Positions 51,592-60,072 of a stretch of 64,000 nt of DNA are shown here, piece after piece. The notes beneath the pieces were generated by a model. The model was not told the origin of the DNA. It was given only the letters and a program-made list of their open reading frames with translations, and did not search any database. Numbering within the stretch: position 1 is the first letter of the stretch; each line of letters begins with the position of its first letter. Origin of the DNA: Streptomyces sp. GQFP (lineage in GTDB: Bacteria; Actinomycetota; Actinomycetes; Streptomycetales; Streptomycetaceae); the NCBI RefSeq assembly GCF_021545335.1, contig NZ_CP089312.1:7068001-7132000 (forward strand), in the 5' to 3' direction. The translations under genes and the position numbers were made by a program.

Positions 51592-52319
51592 TCTACATCG
51601 AACAGCCGCCGTTCGCCCCGTGGTTGGGGTTCTGCGAGGCCCTGCTCGGCTGCGACACGGTCGCCTTCTACGACGACGTGCAGTACACCCGGGGCGGGTG
51701 GCAGAACCGCAACCGCATCAAGACCGCCGACAAGATTACCTGGTTGACCGTGCCGGTCGTCCGGGAGACGGGCCAGCTCATCAAGGACACCCGGATCGCG
51801 CCCGCCTTCGACCCCGACTGGCTGCTGCGCCAGATCCGCCTCGCCTACGCCCGCACCGCCCACGTCGAGGAGGCTCTGAACGTGCTGCGGCCGGCGCTGA
51901 CGGCTGGCCATGAGTACCTGGCGGACCTGAACATCGACTTGATCACTGCCCTTGCCACCGCGCTCGGCTCCCCGGCGCGTCTGCTGCGCACGTCCCAGAT
52001 GAAGGTCACCGCCGACGGCAAGACCGAGCGGCTGGCCCAGATCTGCGCGGTTGCCGGGGAGCGCGTGCTGTGGGCCGGATCCGGCACCCGCGGCTACCTC
52101 GACACAGGCGAGCTGGGACGCCACCGGGTGTCTGTGCGGTGGAACGAGTTCGCCGACCGGCACCCGCAGTACGTCCAAGCGTGGCCCCGCCAGGGGTTCG
52201 TGCCGGGCCTGTCCGTCATCGACGCGGTGTGCGCCCTGGGGTGGGCAGGCACCGCCGCGCTGTTGCGCACCTCGTTCGAGGCCTACCTCCCGCACGCCGA
52301 GAAGGGAAGCGCGGCATGA
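51588..52319 (+). CDS. WbqC-like family protein
   Basis: A 243-residue protein that starts MIYIEQPPFAPWLGFCEALL and continues FYDDVQYTRGGWQNRNRIKT and WLTVPV, the family signature. WbqC proteins are found in glycan and natural-product clusters; their reaction is not established, aminoacyl or acyl transfer to sugar amines having been proposed only from context. TTG start overlapping the deacetylase stop. Confidence 0.87.
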   Translation: MIYIEQPPFAPWLGFCEALLGCDTVAFYDDVQYTRGGWQNRNRIKTADKITWLTVPVVRETGQLIKDTRIAPAFDPDWLLRQIRLAYARTAHVEEALNVLRPALTAGHEYLADLNIDLITALATALGSPARLLRTSQMKVTADGKTERLAQICAVAGERVLWAGSGTRGYLDTGELGRHRVSVRWNEFADRHPQYVQAWPRQGFVPGLSVIDAVCALGWAGTAALLRTSFEAYLPHAEKGSAA

Positions 52320-53422
52320 ACCGTCCGCTGATCATGACCGGGATCGACCTGCCGTTAGAGCCCTCGTGCGGGTCGACCATCTGGTGCAGCGACGTCTACC
52401 AGCGGCTCACCGCCGACTTCCGGGTGCTGTACCTGGGCCTGCCCGGCAGCGGCACCTGGAAGCACCACTTCCTCGAGACCGCCCTGCTCGCCGCCGGCAA
52501 ACAGCCCTACGGCCCGGCCTTCGACGCCTACGCGGCCCAGCTGACCGACGAGGTCGCCGACCTGATCGGCGCCCACCGGCCGGACCTCATCCACGCCCAG
52601 CACCTCGGGTTCGGCCTCGCACTCGCCTTCGCCCGCGCGGCCGGCACCACCCCGGTGGTGTCCGTCGCGCACGGCACCGACGTCATCGCCGCCGCCGAAA
52701 GCGCGCAGGCCCTCGACGTGTTCACCGAGGTCGTGGCCGCCAGCACTAAGGTGATCGTCCCGACCACGGCCATGGGCTTCGAGGTGGACCGGCTCACCCG
52801 CCACGCCTACACCGACCGGCTGACAATCGTCCCCTGGGGTGTCCCGCTCCCGCCCGCGCCCACCGCAGCACCGACATCGGGGCACCGGCTGAACCTGCTC
52901 CACGCCGGCCGTCTCGACGCCAACAAAGCCACCGCCATCGGGATCGAGGCCCTCGCCCTCACCCGAGAACGGCATCACCTCACCGTGATCGGCAGCGGCA
53001 GCGAGCTGCCCGGACTGCAAAACCGCACCCGCACCCTCCGCCTGGGCGAGCGGGTCACCTTCGAGCCGTTCCTGCCGCGCGAGGAGCTGTGGGAGAGGTT
53101 CGCCGGATTCGACGCGTTCGTGTTCACCACTCGCCAGCTGGAGGCCTTCGGACTGGTCGCCGTCGAAGCCCAGGCTCACGGACTGCCCGTCCTCTACGGC
53201 GACCTGCCCGGCCTGGACCACACCCTCGGCGACGGCGGCATGGCCTACCAACCCGGCGACGCACCGGCGCTCGCCGCACTCATCGACCGCGTGGCAGCCG
53301 ACGAGGCGCTGCGCCAGGACCTGCACAGCGCGGCTGCGGCCAACGCCCGTCGGCACGACCTCGCCAACACCGTCGCAGAGCTGACCCGCCTGTCCCGTTC
53401 CGTGATCGAGGGGCGCCGATGA
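52316..53422 (+). CDS. GT4-family glycosyltransferase
   Basis: A 368-residue GT-B enzyme. N-terminal domain DLIHAQHLGFGLALAFARAA and VVSVAHGTDV; C-terminal domain LNLLHAGRLDANKATAIGIE with the sugar-nucleotide site and EAFGLVAVEAQAHGLPVLYG (E-x7-E). The group includes MshA and many sugar-nucleotide transferases. It would make the glycoside that PIG-L deacetylates. ATGA overlap with WbqC gene. Confidence 0.88.
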   Translation: MNRPLIMTGIDLPLEPSCGSTIWCSDVYQRLTADFRVLYLGLPGSGTWKHHFLETALLAAGKQPYGPAFDAYAAQLTDEVADLIGAHRPDLIHAQHLGFGLALAFARAAGTTPVVSVAHGTDVIAAAESAQALDVFTEVVAASTKVIVPTTAMGFEVDRLTRHAYTDRLTIVPWGVPLPPAPTAAPTSGHRLNLLHAGRLDANKATAIGIEALALTRERHHLTVIGSGSELPGLQNRTRTLRLGERVTFEPFLPREELWERFAGFDAFVFTTRQLEAFGLVAVEAQAHGLPVLYGDLPGLDHTLGDGGMAYQPGDAPALAALIDRVAADEALRQDLHSAAAANARRHDLANTVAELTRLSRSVIEGRR

Positions 53423-55080
53423 CCATCACTGCCCTGTATGCCAGCCGAATCTGGCCCCCGGTCCGACCCCGGGCCATCGACGGCACTGCTGGAACGCTTG
53501 ACCTGATGTACGGCCTGGGCCTGATGGCCCGCACCGGCGCGACAGGCGTCCACACCCTCCTGCCGCTCGGGCTGCGCGTCCACGACCGGCTGTCGGCGAT
53601 CACCCGGCAGGCTTTCGAGGACCTCGGCGCGCACACCTTCGCCGCCCCCACCCTGCAGAGCCGTCGGTTGTGGGAGGAGACCGGACGGTGGGACGCCTAC
53701 CAGCGAGAAGGCGCCCTGCTGACCGTGCGCAGCTCCAGCGGCGAGGAAATGTGCCTCGCGCCGACCTCGGAGGAGATCACGGCCGCTACGGTCCGCGAGC
53801 ACCTGCGCTCCTTCCGGGACCTGCCCGTACGGCTCTTCCTGAACACGAGAAAATTCCGGGACGAACTCGCCCCCCGCGGCGGACTCATGCGAGGCCGCGA
53901 GTTCACCATGGCCGACGCCTACACGGTCGACACGTCAGCCGACACGATGCGCGAGTCGGTGGACTTCCTCAACAACGCCTGCACCGCCGCCCTGACCGGC
54001 ATGGGACTGAGCGGCGTGTTCCAGGCGCCGGCCGACGGAGGCGCCATCTCCGCCGGGCCCAGCACCGAACACCTCGTCCTGTCCGGTGCCGGGCAGAGCA
54101 CCATCGTGGCCTGCAACCACTGTGGCAACCGCGGCGACGGAGCCGTCACGCCCGCGCGTCCCGCGCCGGCCCCTGCTGCTCCGGTCGTCAACGTCATCGG
54201 CTTCATCCTCACCTTCCCCGACGGCCGCATCCAGCCGGCCGCCGTAGCCGTCCGCTCCGACCTTCAGGTCAGTGCCCGCAAAGTCGCCGCCGCCACCGGC
54301 GCCTCGCGCGTCGTCCTTCTCAAGCCGCAGGACCTTCCCGGCTTCTTCGGCAAGGAGGCCGGAACCCTCACCCCGTGGGATGCCGCCAGTCCCGACACCT
54401 TCCTGCTGTTCGACCACTCCGCCGCCGACCTGGACGAGTTCGCGATCTCGGACGGAGCCGAGGGTCTGCGTACGGGCATGAACTGGGGAGGAGATCAGCA
54501 CTTGCGCGCCCTGCAGCCCCTCGGCCACGATCTCGCCGACGCCGCGGACGGCAGCCGATGCACCCTGTGCCCCGGCACTCACCGCGCCGTACGCGCCGTC
54601 GAAGTCGCCCATGTCTTCGAGCTGGGCACCCAGTACTCCCAGCCCCTGAAACTCACCTTCACCGACCGCACCGGACACCACGCCACCCCGTGGATGGCCT
54701 GCTCCGGCATCGGCATCACACGCTGCATGCAGACCGTCGCCGACCTGCACCGAGACCAGCACGGCCTGCGCTGGAAGCACGGAACCGGGCCGGCCGACAT
54801 CCACCTCGCCGTGCTCCGCGCCGACCAGCCGCACATGCGCGAACATGCCGACCGGCTCGTGAAAGACCTCGCAACCCGGGGCCTGAGTTGCTTCGTCGAC
54901 GACCGGCCCCTGCACGCCGGAGAGAAGCTCCGCTACGCCCGCCTGCTGGGGCTGCCGTACACCGCCGTGCTCTCCCCCGACCGCCCCGCCCAGGAGATCG
55001 AGGTCATCAGCCGCTGGACTGGACGCACTACCACCGTTACTGAATCCAGCCACATTCCCCCGATCATCACCGGCGGATAA
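53419..55080 (+). CDS. Prolyl-tRNA synthetase paralogue
   Basis: A 553-residue class II synthetase of bacterial ProRS type. Motif 2 is KFRDELAPRGGLMRGREFTM (145-164), motif 3 ATPWMACSGIGITRCMQT (422-439). CNHCG (232-236) and CTLCPG (381-386) border a short insertion domain (about 255-365) that corresponds to the editing INS domain but is diverged. The C-terminal anticodon-binding domain begins at GPADIHLAVLRAD. All ATP and Pro-pocket motifs look intact. It overlaps the GT4 gene by ATGA and is 199 bp before a tRNA-like gene, which I infer to be its substrate. Confidence 0.88.
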   Translation: MTITALYASRIWPPVRPRAIDGTAGTLDLMYGLGLMARTGATGVHTLLPLGLRVHDRLSAITRQAFEDLGAHTFAAPTLQSRRLWEETGRWDAYQREGALLTVRSSSGEEMCLAPTSEEITAATVREHLRSFRDLPVRLFLNTRKFRDELAPRGGLMRGREFTMADAYTVDTSADTMRESVDFLNNACTAALTGMGLSGVFQAPADGGAISAGPSTEHLVLSGAGQSTIVACNHCGNRGDGAVTPARPAPAPAAPVVNVIGFILTFPDGRIQPAAVAVRSDLQVSARKVAAATGASRVVLLKPQDLPGFFGKEAGTLTPWDAASPDTFLLFDHSAADLDEFAISDGAEGLRTGMNWGGDQHLRALQPLGHDLADAADGSRCTLCPGTHRAVRAVEVAHVFELGTQYSQPLKLTFTDRTGHHATPWMACSGIGITRCMQTVADLHRDQHGLRWKHGTGPADIHLAVLRADQPHMREHADRLVKDLATRGLSCFVDDRPLHAGEKLRYARLLGLPYTAVLSPDRPAQEIEVISRWTGRTTTVTESSHIPPIITGG

Positions 55081-55231
55081 GACCAGGAGCCCGCAACCAG
55101 TCATCTGGAAATAGCGTCGTCGGAATACCCCGTCTTGGCGGCGCTATTCGGCATGCTCGCACGCAGAGACTCGCCCGCCAATTCAAGCAAGTGAGCGATG
55201 GCGAAAACCCTGACGAGATTCCGGCGATCGG

Positions 55232-55261
55232 TTGACGCCCCGACGCGGCGACCCCTAGCTT
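55232..55261 (+). promoter_or_regulatory. Vegetative-type promoter for the tRNA-like gene
   Basis: TTGACG (55232-55237), an 18-base spacer and TAGCTT (55256-55261) match the streptomycete HrdB consensus TTGACN / TAGnnT. Transcription should begin near 55268, about 12 bases before the 5' end of the tRNA-like gene. Confidence 0.72.
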
Positions 55262-55279
55262 GATACCCATCACAGCAAA

Positions 55280-55354
55280 CGGGTCGTAGCTCAACGGTGG
55301 AGCACGGCAAAAGCATTGCCAAGGAGCCTGGTTCAAGTCCGGCCGACCCGACCA
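55280..55354 (+). tRNA. tRNA-like gene with proline-type acceptor and non-decoding anticodon loop
   Basis: A 75-nt cloverleaf ending in encoded CCA. The acceptor stem CGGGTCG/CGACCCG has seven perfect pairs; C1-G72 and discriminator A73 are the bacterial tRNA-Pro identity set. The D stem GCTC/GAGC has a loop with GG; the T loop is TTCAAGT with a four-pair stem plus one C-C mismatch. The anticodon arm is GGCA/TGCC with loop AAAGCAT: position 33 is A rather than the near-universal U, and an A-T pair can close the loop to five bases. By position the triplet is AGC (Ala), in conflict with the acceptor. It therefore looks unable to decode but chargeable by ProRS. Confidence 0.75.
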
Positions 55355-55471
55355 GCCCAGTCGCCGCTCCGCGCCCGATGCGATCCTCGACAGGCACCGG
55401 GCACGCGATAGCACTGAAGAAAACACCGACCGCCAGCACAACAAGATCACGCAAACCCGGAAACGGTATTG

Positions 55472-56575
55472 ATGATAATTGCAATCACCGGCGGCGGCAG
55501 CGCCGGTCACGTCGTTCCCGCTCTTTCCGTCGCCGCCCAGCTCACCGCACAGGGCGCGAACGAACTCGTGTACTTCGGGCGCAAGGGAAGCATCGAGAAC
55601 GAGTACGCGGACAAGGCCCATATCCGTTTCTGTTCCGTGCCGTCCGCCGGATTGACGCGCTACCGCTCGTTGGGCAACCTGCGGATGCCCTTTACCGTCC
55701 TGCGCGGCATCGGCGCCGCATGGCGGGCCATGGGGCGCGAGCGCCCCGACGTGGTGTTCTCCAAGGGCGGCTACGTCACCGTCCCTGTGGGCATCGCCGC
55801 CTGGCTGCGCCGGGTCCCTGTCGTGATCCACGAGTCCGACCACTCACTCGGACTCGCGAACCGGATCCTCGCACGCATGGCGACCCGTGTCTGTCTCTCC
55901 GAACCGGCCGGCCAGACGACGCCGCGCTGGCTCGCCAGGAAGACGGTCGTCACCGGCCTGCCTCTGCGGCACGACCTCGCCGAGGGCAACCCGGACCGGC
56001 TGCGCAGCCGGCTCGGGATCGCGGCCGGCGCAGAGGTGCTGCTGGTCTTCGGCGGCAGCAGCGGCTCCGACCGCATCAACGACGCCGTACGCAGCCAACT
56101 GGACAAGCTCCGCAGCCGGTTCGCAGTGATTCACCTATGCGGCCAGGGCAAACGCGACCCGTCCCTCGACAATGCGTCCGGCTACTGGCAGTTCGAGTAC
56201 CTGCACGAGGAGATGCCCGACGCACTGTGGCTGGCCGACCTGGTCATCGGCAGGGCCGGGGCAACGACCCTGGCCGAACTAGAGACGCTCGGCACACGCG
56301 CCGTCCTCATCCCTCTGCCGGCGAGCGTCAGCCGCGGCGACCAACTCGTCAACGTCGAGGCGTACGCACGCCGTCAGGAAGGGAGGTGTCTCGTCGTCCA
56401 CGACGACCAGGCACTGACCGGCGGCGCCGTGCTCACCGACGCCGTATTCCACCTGGCCGACGCCCCTGTGGAGTCCCGCCGGCCGGATCCGAACGCGACC
56501 CACGAGGCGGCTGGCCGCATCGCGCAAGAGACCCTCGCCGCCGCGCGTCCGCGGCGCCAACGCCCCGGTCTGTAG
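55472..56575 (+). CDS. MurG-like GT28 glycosyltransferase
   Basis: A 367-residue GT-B enzyme resembling MurG: GGGSAGHVVPALSVAAQL (7-24) in place of GGTGGH, SKGGYVTVPVGIAAWL, VVIHESDHSLGLANRIL, LVFGGSSGSDRIND, and the nucleotide site LVIGRAGATTLAELETLGTR, then LIPLPASVSRGDQLVNVE. MurG adds GlcNAc from UDP-GlcNAc to lipid I; a true murG is expected in the dcw cluster, so this one is probably specialised. The ATG at 55472 follows GGAAACGG. A 117-bp gap parts it from the tRNA-like gene. Confidence 0.87.
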   Translation: MIIAITGGGSAGHVVPALSVAAQLTAQGANELVYFGRKGSIENEYADKAHIRFCSVPSAGLTRYRSLGNLRMPFTVLRGIGAAWRAMGRERPDVVFSKGGYVTVPVGIAAWLRRVPVVIHESDHSLGLANRILARMATRVCLSEPAGQTTPRWLARKTVVTGLPLRHDLAEGNPDRLRSRLGIAAGAEVLLVFGGSSGSDRINDAVRSQLDKLRSRFAVIHLCGQGKRDPSLDNASGYWQFEYLHEEMPDALWLADLVIGRAGATTLAELETLGTRAVLIPLPASVSRGDQLVNVEAYARRQEGRCLVVHDDQALTGGAVLTDAVFHLADAPVESRRPDPNATHEAAGRIAQETLAAARPRRQRPGL

Positions 56576-56578
56576 GCG

Positions 56579-56971
56579 TCAGTCGTCGCCGTGGCCGTAC
56601 ATCCCGAGGATCTCCTCGTCGGTCTCGCCACGGTGGACGACGTGCACATGCAGGTGCTTGGACTCCTGGTACTTGCCCACGTTCGTGATCACCGAGGCGG
56701 CACCGTGCTGCTCGGTGACCTGAGCCGCCACCTTGGCCGCCACGTCCATGACCTCCGCCAGCAGCTCCGGGCCGCCGTCCCCAAGGTCCACCAGCGACGG
56801 AATGTGCTCCTTGGGCACCACCACGATGTGCACCGGGTGTGACGGCCGGGTGTGGTGAAACGCCAGCACCCGGTCCGTCTCCATAACCCGCTCGATCTCC
56901 ACGAGGCCGGGAATGGCCTGGTGGCAGTAGAAATCCGAGACCTTGGCGGGGGCCACAGCAGCAGTGGTCAC
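56579..56971 (-). CDS. HIT-family nucleotide phosphoramidase
   Basis: A 130-residue HIT protein: SHPVHIVVVPKEHIPSLVDL and the histidine triad SKHLHVHVVHRGETDEE. HINT-type members split nucleoside phosphoramidates and aminoacyl-adenylates. Placed tail to tail with the MurG-like gene. GTG start after GGAAAG. It might clear aminoacyl-AMP from the ProRS paralogue, an inference from position only. Confidence 0.9.
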   Translation of the reverse strand: MTTAAVAPAKVSDFYCHQAIPGLVEIERVMETDRVLAFHHTRPSHPVHIVVVPKEHIPSLVDLGDGGPELLAEVMDVAAKVAAQVTEQHGAASVITNVGKYQESKHLHVHVVHRGETDEEILGMYGHGDD

Positions 56972-57094
56972 AGTTCGTCACTTTCCATATCTGTCGGTGA
57001 TCTAGGTGCAAGATTACTGCCCTGCCACACAGCGCACCTGCCGAACACCCGCCCCGTCCACCTCCGAACACCGCAACGAAAAGGGAAATACCGC

Positions 57095-57829
57095 GTGGCC
57101 CCGTCTGTACTCGAAGTCCCCTCCGGGGCACACGAGTTCGTCCCGATACCGGTGCAGCGCGAAGCCGCCGCCATGGCCGAGCGCACCGGCGCCGAGCCCT
57201 TCATCGAGCACAAGTCGACAAGCGTCATCCATGTCAGCCACACGAACGGCCGGCTACGGGTCGAGGTCGCATTCCGACGGGGCAGCCGAGGATGGCAACA
57301 GTCCGGCGGCCGACTCCTCAAGGACGGGAAACCTCAGGAGTGCATGGACGTCTGGGCCAGATACAACGAATTGGCGGAGAGTTTGCCACCGACCGCCGAC
57401 GGGCCCGCCCAACTCCCCGTCCTGCCCCCGCTCGGCGAGGACGAGTTCCCGACAGAGATTCAGCACAGCCTTGCCCTCCTCCGCCAACGCCTGTGCGGGA
57501 GAAGTGACGTAGCCGTCCACGTCGGTCAGGACGACAAGGGCAGGTACATACTCGTGATGGCCTCCCCGAACGCAACCGTGCACATGGTTTTCGAGACCCA
57601 GCGGCGACACGGCCGCAAGGGTGCCAAACCCGCCGGAACCGACCCGATCCGCGTGGTGACCGCGGACGGCAGGGATCTCACCGACGAGGCCAACGGCAAG
57701 CTGAAGAAGGCCCTGAGCCAATTGCTCGCCGCGCCTCCGGGATCAGGCGGCGGAGCCGACGCGGGTGGCGCCCAGGAAGCACAGGCTGGCGGGCCGTCGT
57801 CCCGCAAGGGCACCGTCCTGCGGCTGTAA
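57095..57829 (+). CDS. Hypothetical protein, 244 aa
   Basis: GTG start after AAGGGAAA. The chain starts MAPSVLEVPSGAHEFVPIPV and has an N-terminal block TSVIHVSHTNGRLRVEVAFR, a middle LPPLGEDEFPTEIQHSLALL and a Gly/Ala-rich end with GPSSRKGTVLRL. No membrane segment. I do not recognise the family. Confidence 0.6.
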   Translation: MAPSVLEVPSGAHEFVPIPVQREAAAMAERTGAEPFIEHKSTSVIHVSHTNGRLRVEVAFRRGSRGWQQSGGRLLKDGKPQECMDVWARYNELAESLPPTADGPAQLPVLPPLGEDEFPTEIQHSLALLRQRLCGRSDVAVHVGQDDKGRYILVMASPNATVHMVFETQRRHGRKGAKPAGTDPIRVVTADGRDLTDEANGKLKKALSQLLAAPPGSGGGADAGGAQEAQAGGPSSRKGTVLRL

Positions 57830-57902
57830 GCCCCGGGTGAGTATCGGGAATTAGGGGTAGCGTGACGATCTCCATTCCGGTTCGGGCTCTACGGTCCTCG
57901 GC

Positions 57903-58065
57903 ATGCCTGTTGAGTACCTGTCTGCCGAGTAAGAGGCCCGCTAGGGCCGGTTCGCCACCGAGCCGCCCCGGGGAACTGGAGCAGTTCTTCCTTCTGGCCA
58001 AGAAGGCGCTGGGTCTGGCGCGGGCGAAGCGCCGTCCGGCGACGAGACGGGGGTGGGCCGTGTAG
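57903..58065 (+). pseudogene. N-terminal remnant of a Tn3-family transposase (DUF4158)
   Basis: MPVEYLSAE, stop, EAR, stop, GRFATEPPRG, then in another frame ELEQFFLLAKKALGLARAKR and RPATRRGWAV. This is the well-known start of Tn3-type transposases, with two in-frame stops and one frameshift. It ends where the C39-like remnant begins. Confidence 0.75.
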
Positions 58066-58686
58066 TGGAGCCCGGTGCGGATGCGGCCCCATCGCGTACG
58101 ACGGGCACGACCCCGCCTGGCAGAGCACCGGAGCACCGTCCCGGACCATCTACGGCCGATGGTGTCGGAACATGTGCGGCATGGCCTGCCTGCGCTCCTG
58201 CACCGCGACGGCCACGCCCCCGATCTGTTCGAACTCCTCGCCGGGGCCCGCCACTTCGGCGCCTACGTCCGGGAGACCGACGGGATCAAGGGCCTGATCT
58301 ACCGGCCGTTCGCCGAGTACGTGGAGCACACGTACCGCATCCCGGCCGCCGTCCACCCTGAGCTGGACCTCGACGGCCTCGCCGCGCTCCTGGACGACGG
58401 GCACATGGTGATGGCCTCTGTCTCCAAGGAGATCCGCCGGCCCGAGCACGACCCCGAGCGGCGCGGAGGACACCTCGTCCTGGCCATCGGCCGCACGCAG
58501 GGCCAGATCGTCTTCCGGAACCCGAGCGGACACACCCCCCAGGCCCTGGCCCCGGTCATGCCCATGGACCGCTTCGGCGACTTCTTCGCAGGCCGCGGCA
58601 TCTCGCTCGATGTCCGCCGCACCGTACAGAACCCGCCTGCCCGGACCTCTGTGTCCGGCCCGGTAGCGTCCCGATCAACCACCTGA
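58066..58686 (+). pseudogene. C39-like peptidase/bacteriocin-processing-type protein, truncated and frameshifted
   Basis: First frame: CGPIAYDGHDPAWQSTGAPS and WCRNMCGMACLRS with a candidate catalytic Cys; after about 58190 the next frame continues LLHRDGHAPDLFELLAGARH, GLIYRPFAEYVE, VMASVSKEIR, GGHLVLAIGRTQGQIVFRNP with the His of a Cys-His pair. The start is lost at the Tn3 junction. The C39-like assignment rests on the CGMACLR and GGHLVLA pattern. Confidence 0.6.
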
Positions 58687-58701
58687 GCAGGGAGAACCAC
58701 G

Positions 58702-59082
58702 TTGTACCCGATGTCCTTGACCCATATCGCCAACGTCGTCGGCGGCCGGCTCGCCGATGTCTTCGACCCCGACGCCCTGGTCACGCAGCCCGCTGGGTTC
58801 GACTCCCGCGACGCTGTGCCCGGTTCACTGTTCCTCGCCCTGACCGGCCAGCACACCGACGGCCACGCCTACGCCGAGGCAGCCTTCAAGAACAGAGCCT
58901 CGGCATCGGCCCAGCTCGTAGTCTGCTCGTCCTCTTGGACCCACAGGAACACCGCACCCTGACCGCGAACGCCGCAGCCGCGAACATGCCTGTCGAGCAA
59001 TACGCCCACGCGCTGCTCCGCATGGCCCTCTCACAATCGTCGGTTCCACAGCCTGCTCAATTCCGCCAGCAAGAGGTGTGAC
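58702..59082 (+). pseudogene. MurF N-terminal fragment fused to another remnant
   Basis: TTG after GGGAG gives MYPMSLTHIANVVGGRLADV, FDSRDAVPGSLFLALTGQHT and DGHAYAEAAFKN, the N-terminal domain of a MurF-type UDP-MurNAc-peptide ligase (about 75 residues). The ATP-grasp-free central and C-terminal domains are missing. In another frame from about 58900 the text LLVLLDPQEHRTLTANAAAA and MPVEQYAHALLRMAL ends at 59082, resembling the tail of a ribbon-helix-helix protein. Confidence 0.68.
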
Positions 59083-59463
59083 GCCTGGGAAACCCCCGAC
59101 TCGCGACCGCGATGGGCCCGGAGCACCTGGGAGCGATCCCGAAGCTCTGTGTTAATCCTGAACCGGAAATAGCGCATCAACCTGGCAAAGTGGCGCAAAG
59201 GGAGGATGGTGAGCGGTCGTCTGAAGTTCCTGCAGCAACGTGGCGCTGCGTGCCGGTGAGGCTGAAGTTGCCTGCCCTTCTGTCGATCAAATCGCAATGC
59301 GCGCTTCCCGATAAGGTAAAGAATTCGCCAGTGATCCGTTCCCGCTTTGAAGTTGGAGCACGTGAGGCGGCGTTCGCACCTTGCAGTGGGAACGGGGCAA
59401 AGCGATAGATGTGGAAGCTGTTCATGTGCCGGATGACGGGATCTGCATCGTTCGCGGGGTGAT
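59083..59463. other. Gap without recognised gene, 381 bp
   Basis: Lower GC than the surroundings in places. No recognised frame or RNA. May carry the promoter of the gene at 59464. Confidence 0.4.
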
Positions 59464-60072
59464 GTGACTGTGGATGTCTTAGGAGTACGTACGGTTGCCG
59501 GGCTGATCGCCCGGAGGTTGGGCACGGCGGTCCTGACGTTGCTGATCGCTGGCTGTAGTGCGACGGGGTCGACTGGTCCGAAATCGCAGGGAGGGAACAG
59601 GACGCCCGCTGGCTCGGCGAACGAGTCGGCGTCCGGGTCCTCGCCTTCAGCCTCCTCCGTGGCGATCGCGCGCTCGCAGGCGAAGGCGGCGTACTTGGGG
59701 ATGTGGCGGGACATGGCGCAGGCGGGGACGACGTCAGACTGGAACTCGCCGAAGCTGGCGCAGTACGCGACAGGTACCGCGCTGTCGGCGATCTCGCGCG
59801 GGATGTACGCAGATCACCTCAATGGCTTGGTGACGAAGGGTGTACCGAAGAACGATCCGAAGGTGAGTTCGTCGGCGCCCGCAGCGAACCCGACGACGGT
59901 CATGATCTCCGACTGTGGTGATTCGACGCGCTGGCTGAAGTACCGGAAGGACAACGGCAAGCTCGCGGACGGCAAGCCCGGTGGGCGACAGGCGATCACG
60001 GCCGAGGTGAAGAACGTCAACGGCGCCTGGAAGGTCACGCGCTTTGCGGTCGAGGCGGTGGGCTCGTGTTGA
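59464..60072 (+). CDS. Secreted lipoprotein of unknown function
   Basis: A 202-residue protein with a lipoprotein signal: charged start, hydrophobic VLTLLIAGC with the lipobox LIAGC at about residue 31. A Ser/Gly/Ala linker follows, then a globular domain (AKAAYLGMWRDMAQAG, KGVPKNDPKVSSS, AITAEVKNVNGAWKVTRFAV) of the SnoaL/NTF2-like sort seen in many streptomycete lipoproteins. GTG start. It overlaps the next gene. Confidence 0.78.
   Translation: MTVDVLGVRTVAGLIARRLGTAVLTLLIAGCSATGSTGPKSQGGNRTPAGSANESASGSSPSASSVAIARSQAKAAYLGMWRDMAQAGTTSDWNSPKLAQYATGTALSAISRGMYADHLNGLVTKGVPKNDPKVSSSAPAANPTTVMISDCGDSTRWLKYRKDNGKLADGKPGGRQAITAEVKNVNGAWKVTRFAVEAVGSC

Noticed and set aside
55280..55354. Ordinary tRNA-Ala (AGC) gene
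   Set aside because: Bacterial tRNA-Ala needs the G3-U70 pair, which is G-C here, and the loop lacks U33. The acceptor end is of proline type.
55280..55354. tRNA fragment left as an attachment site of an integrated element
   Set aside because: The full cloverleaf and a promoter are present and no integrase gene is seen in the window, though decay of a former tRNA-Pro is not fully excluded.
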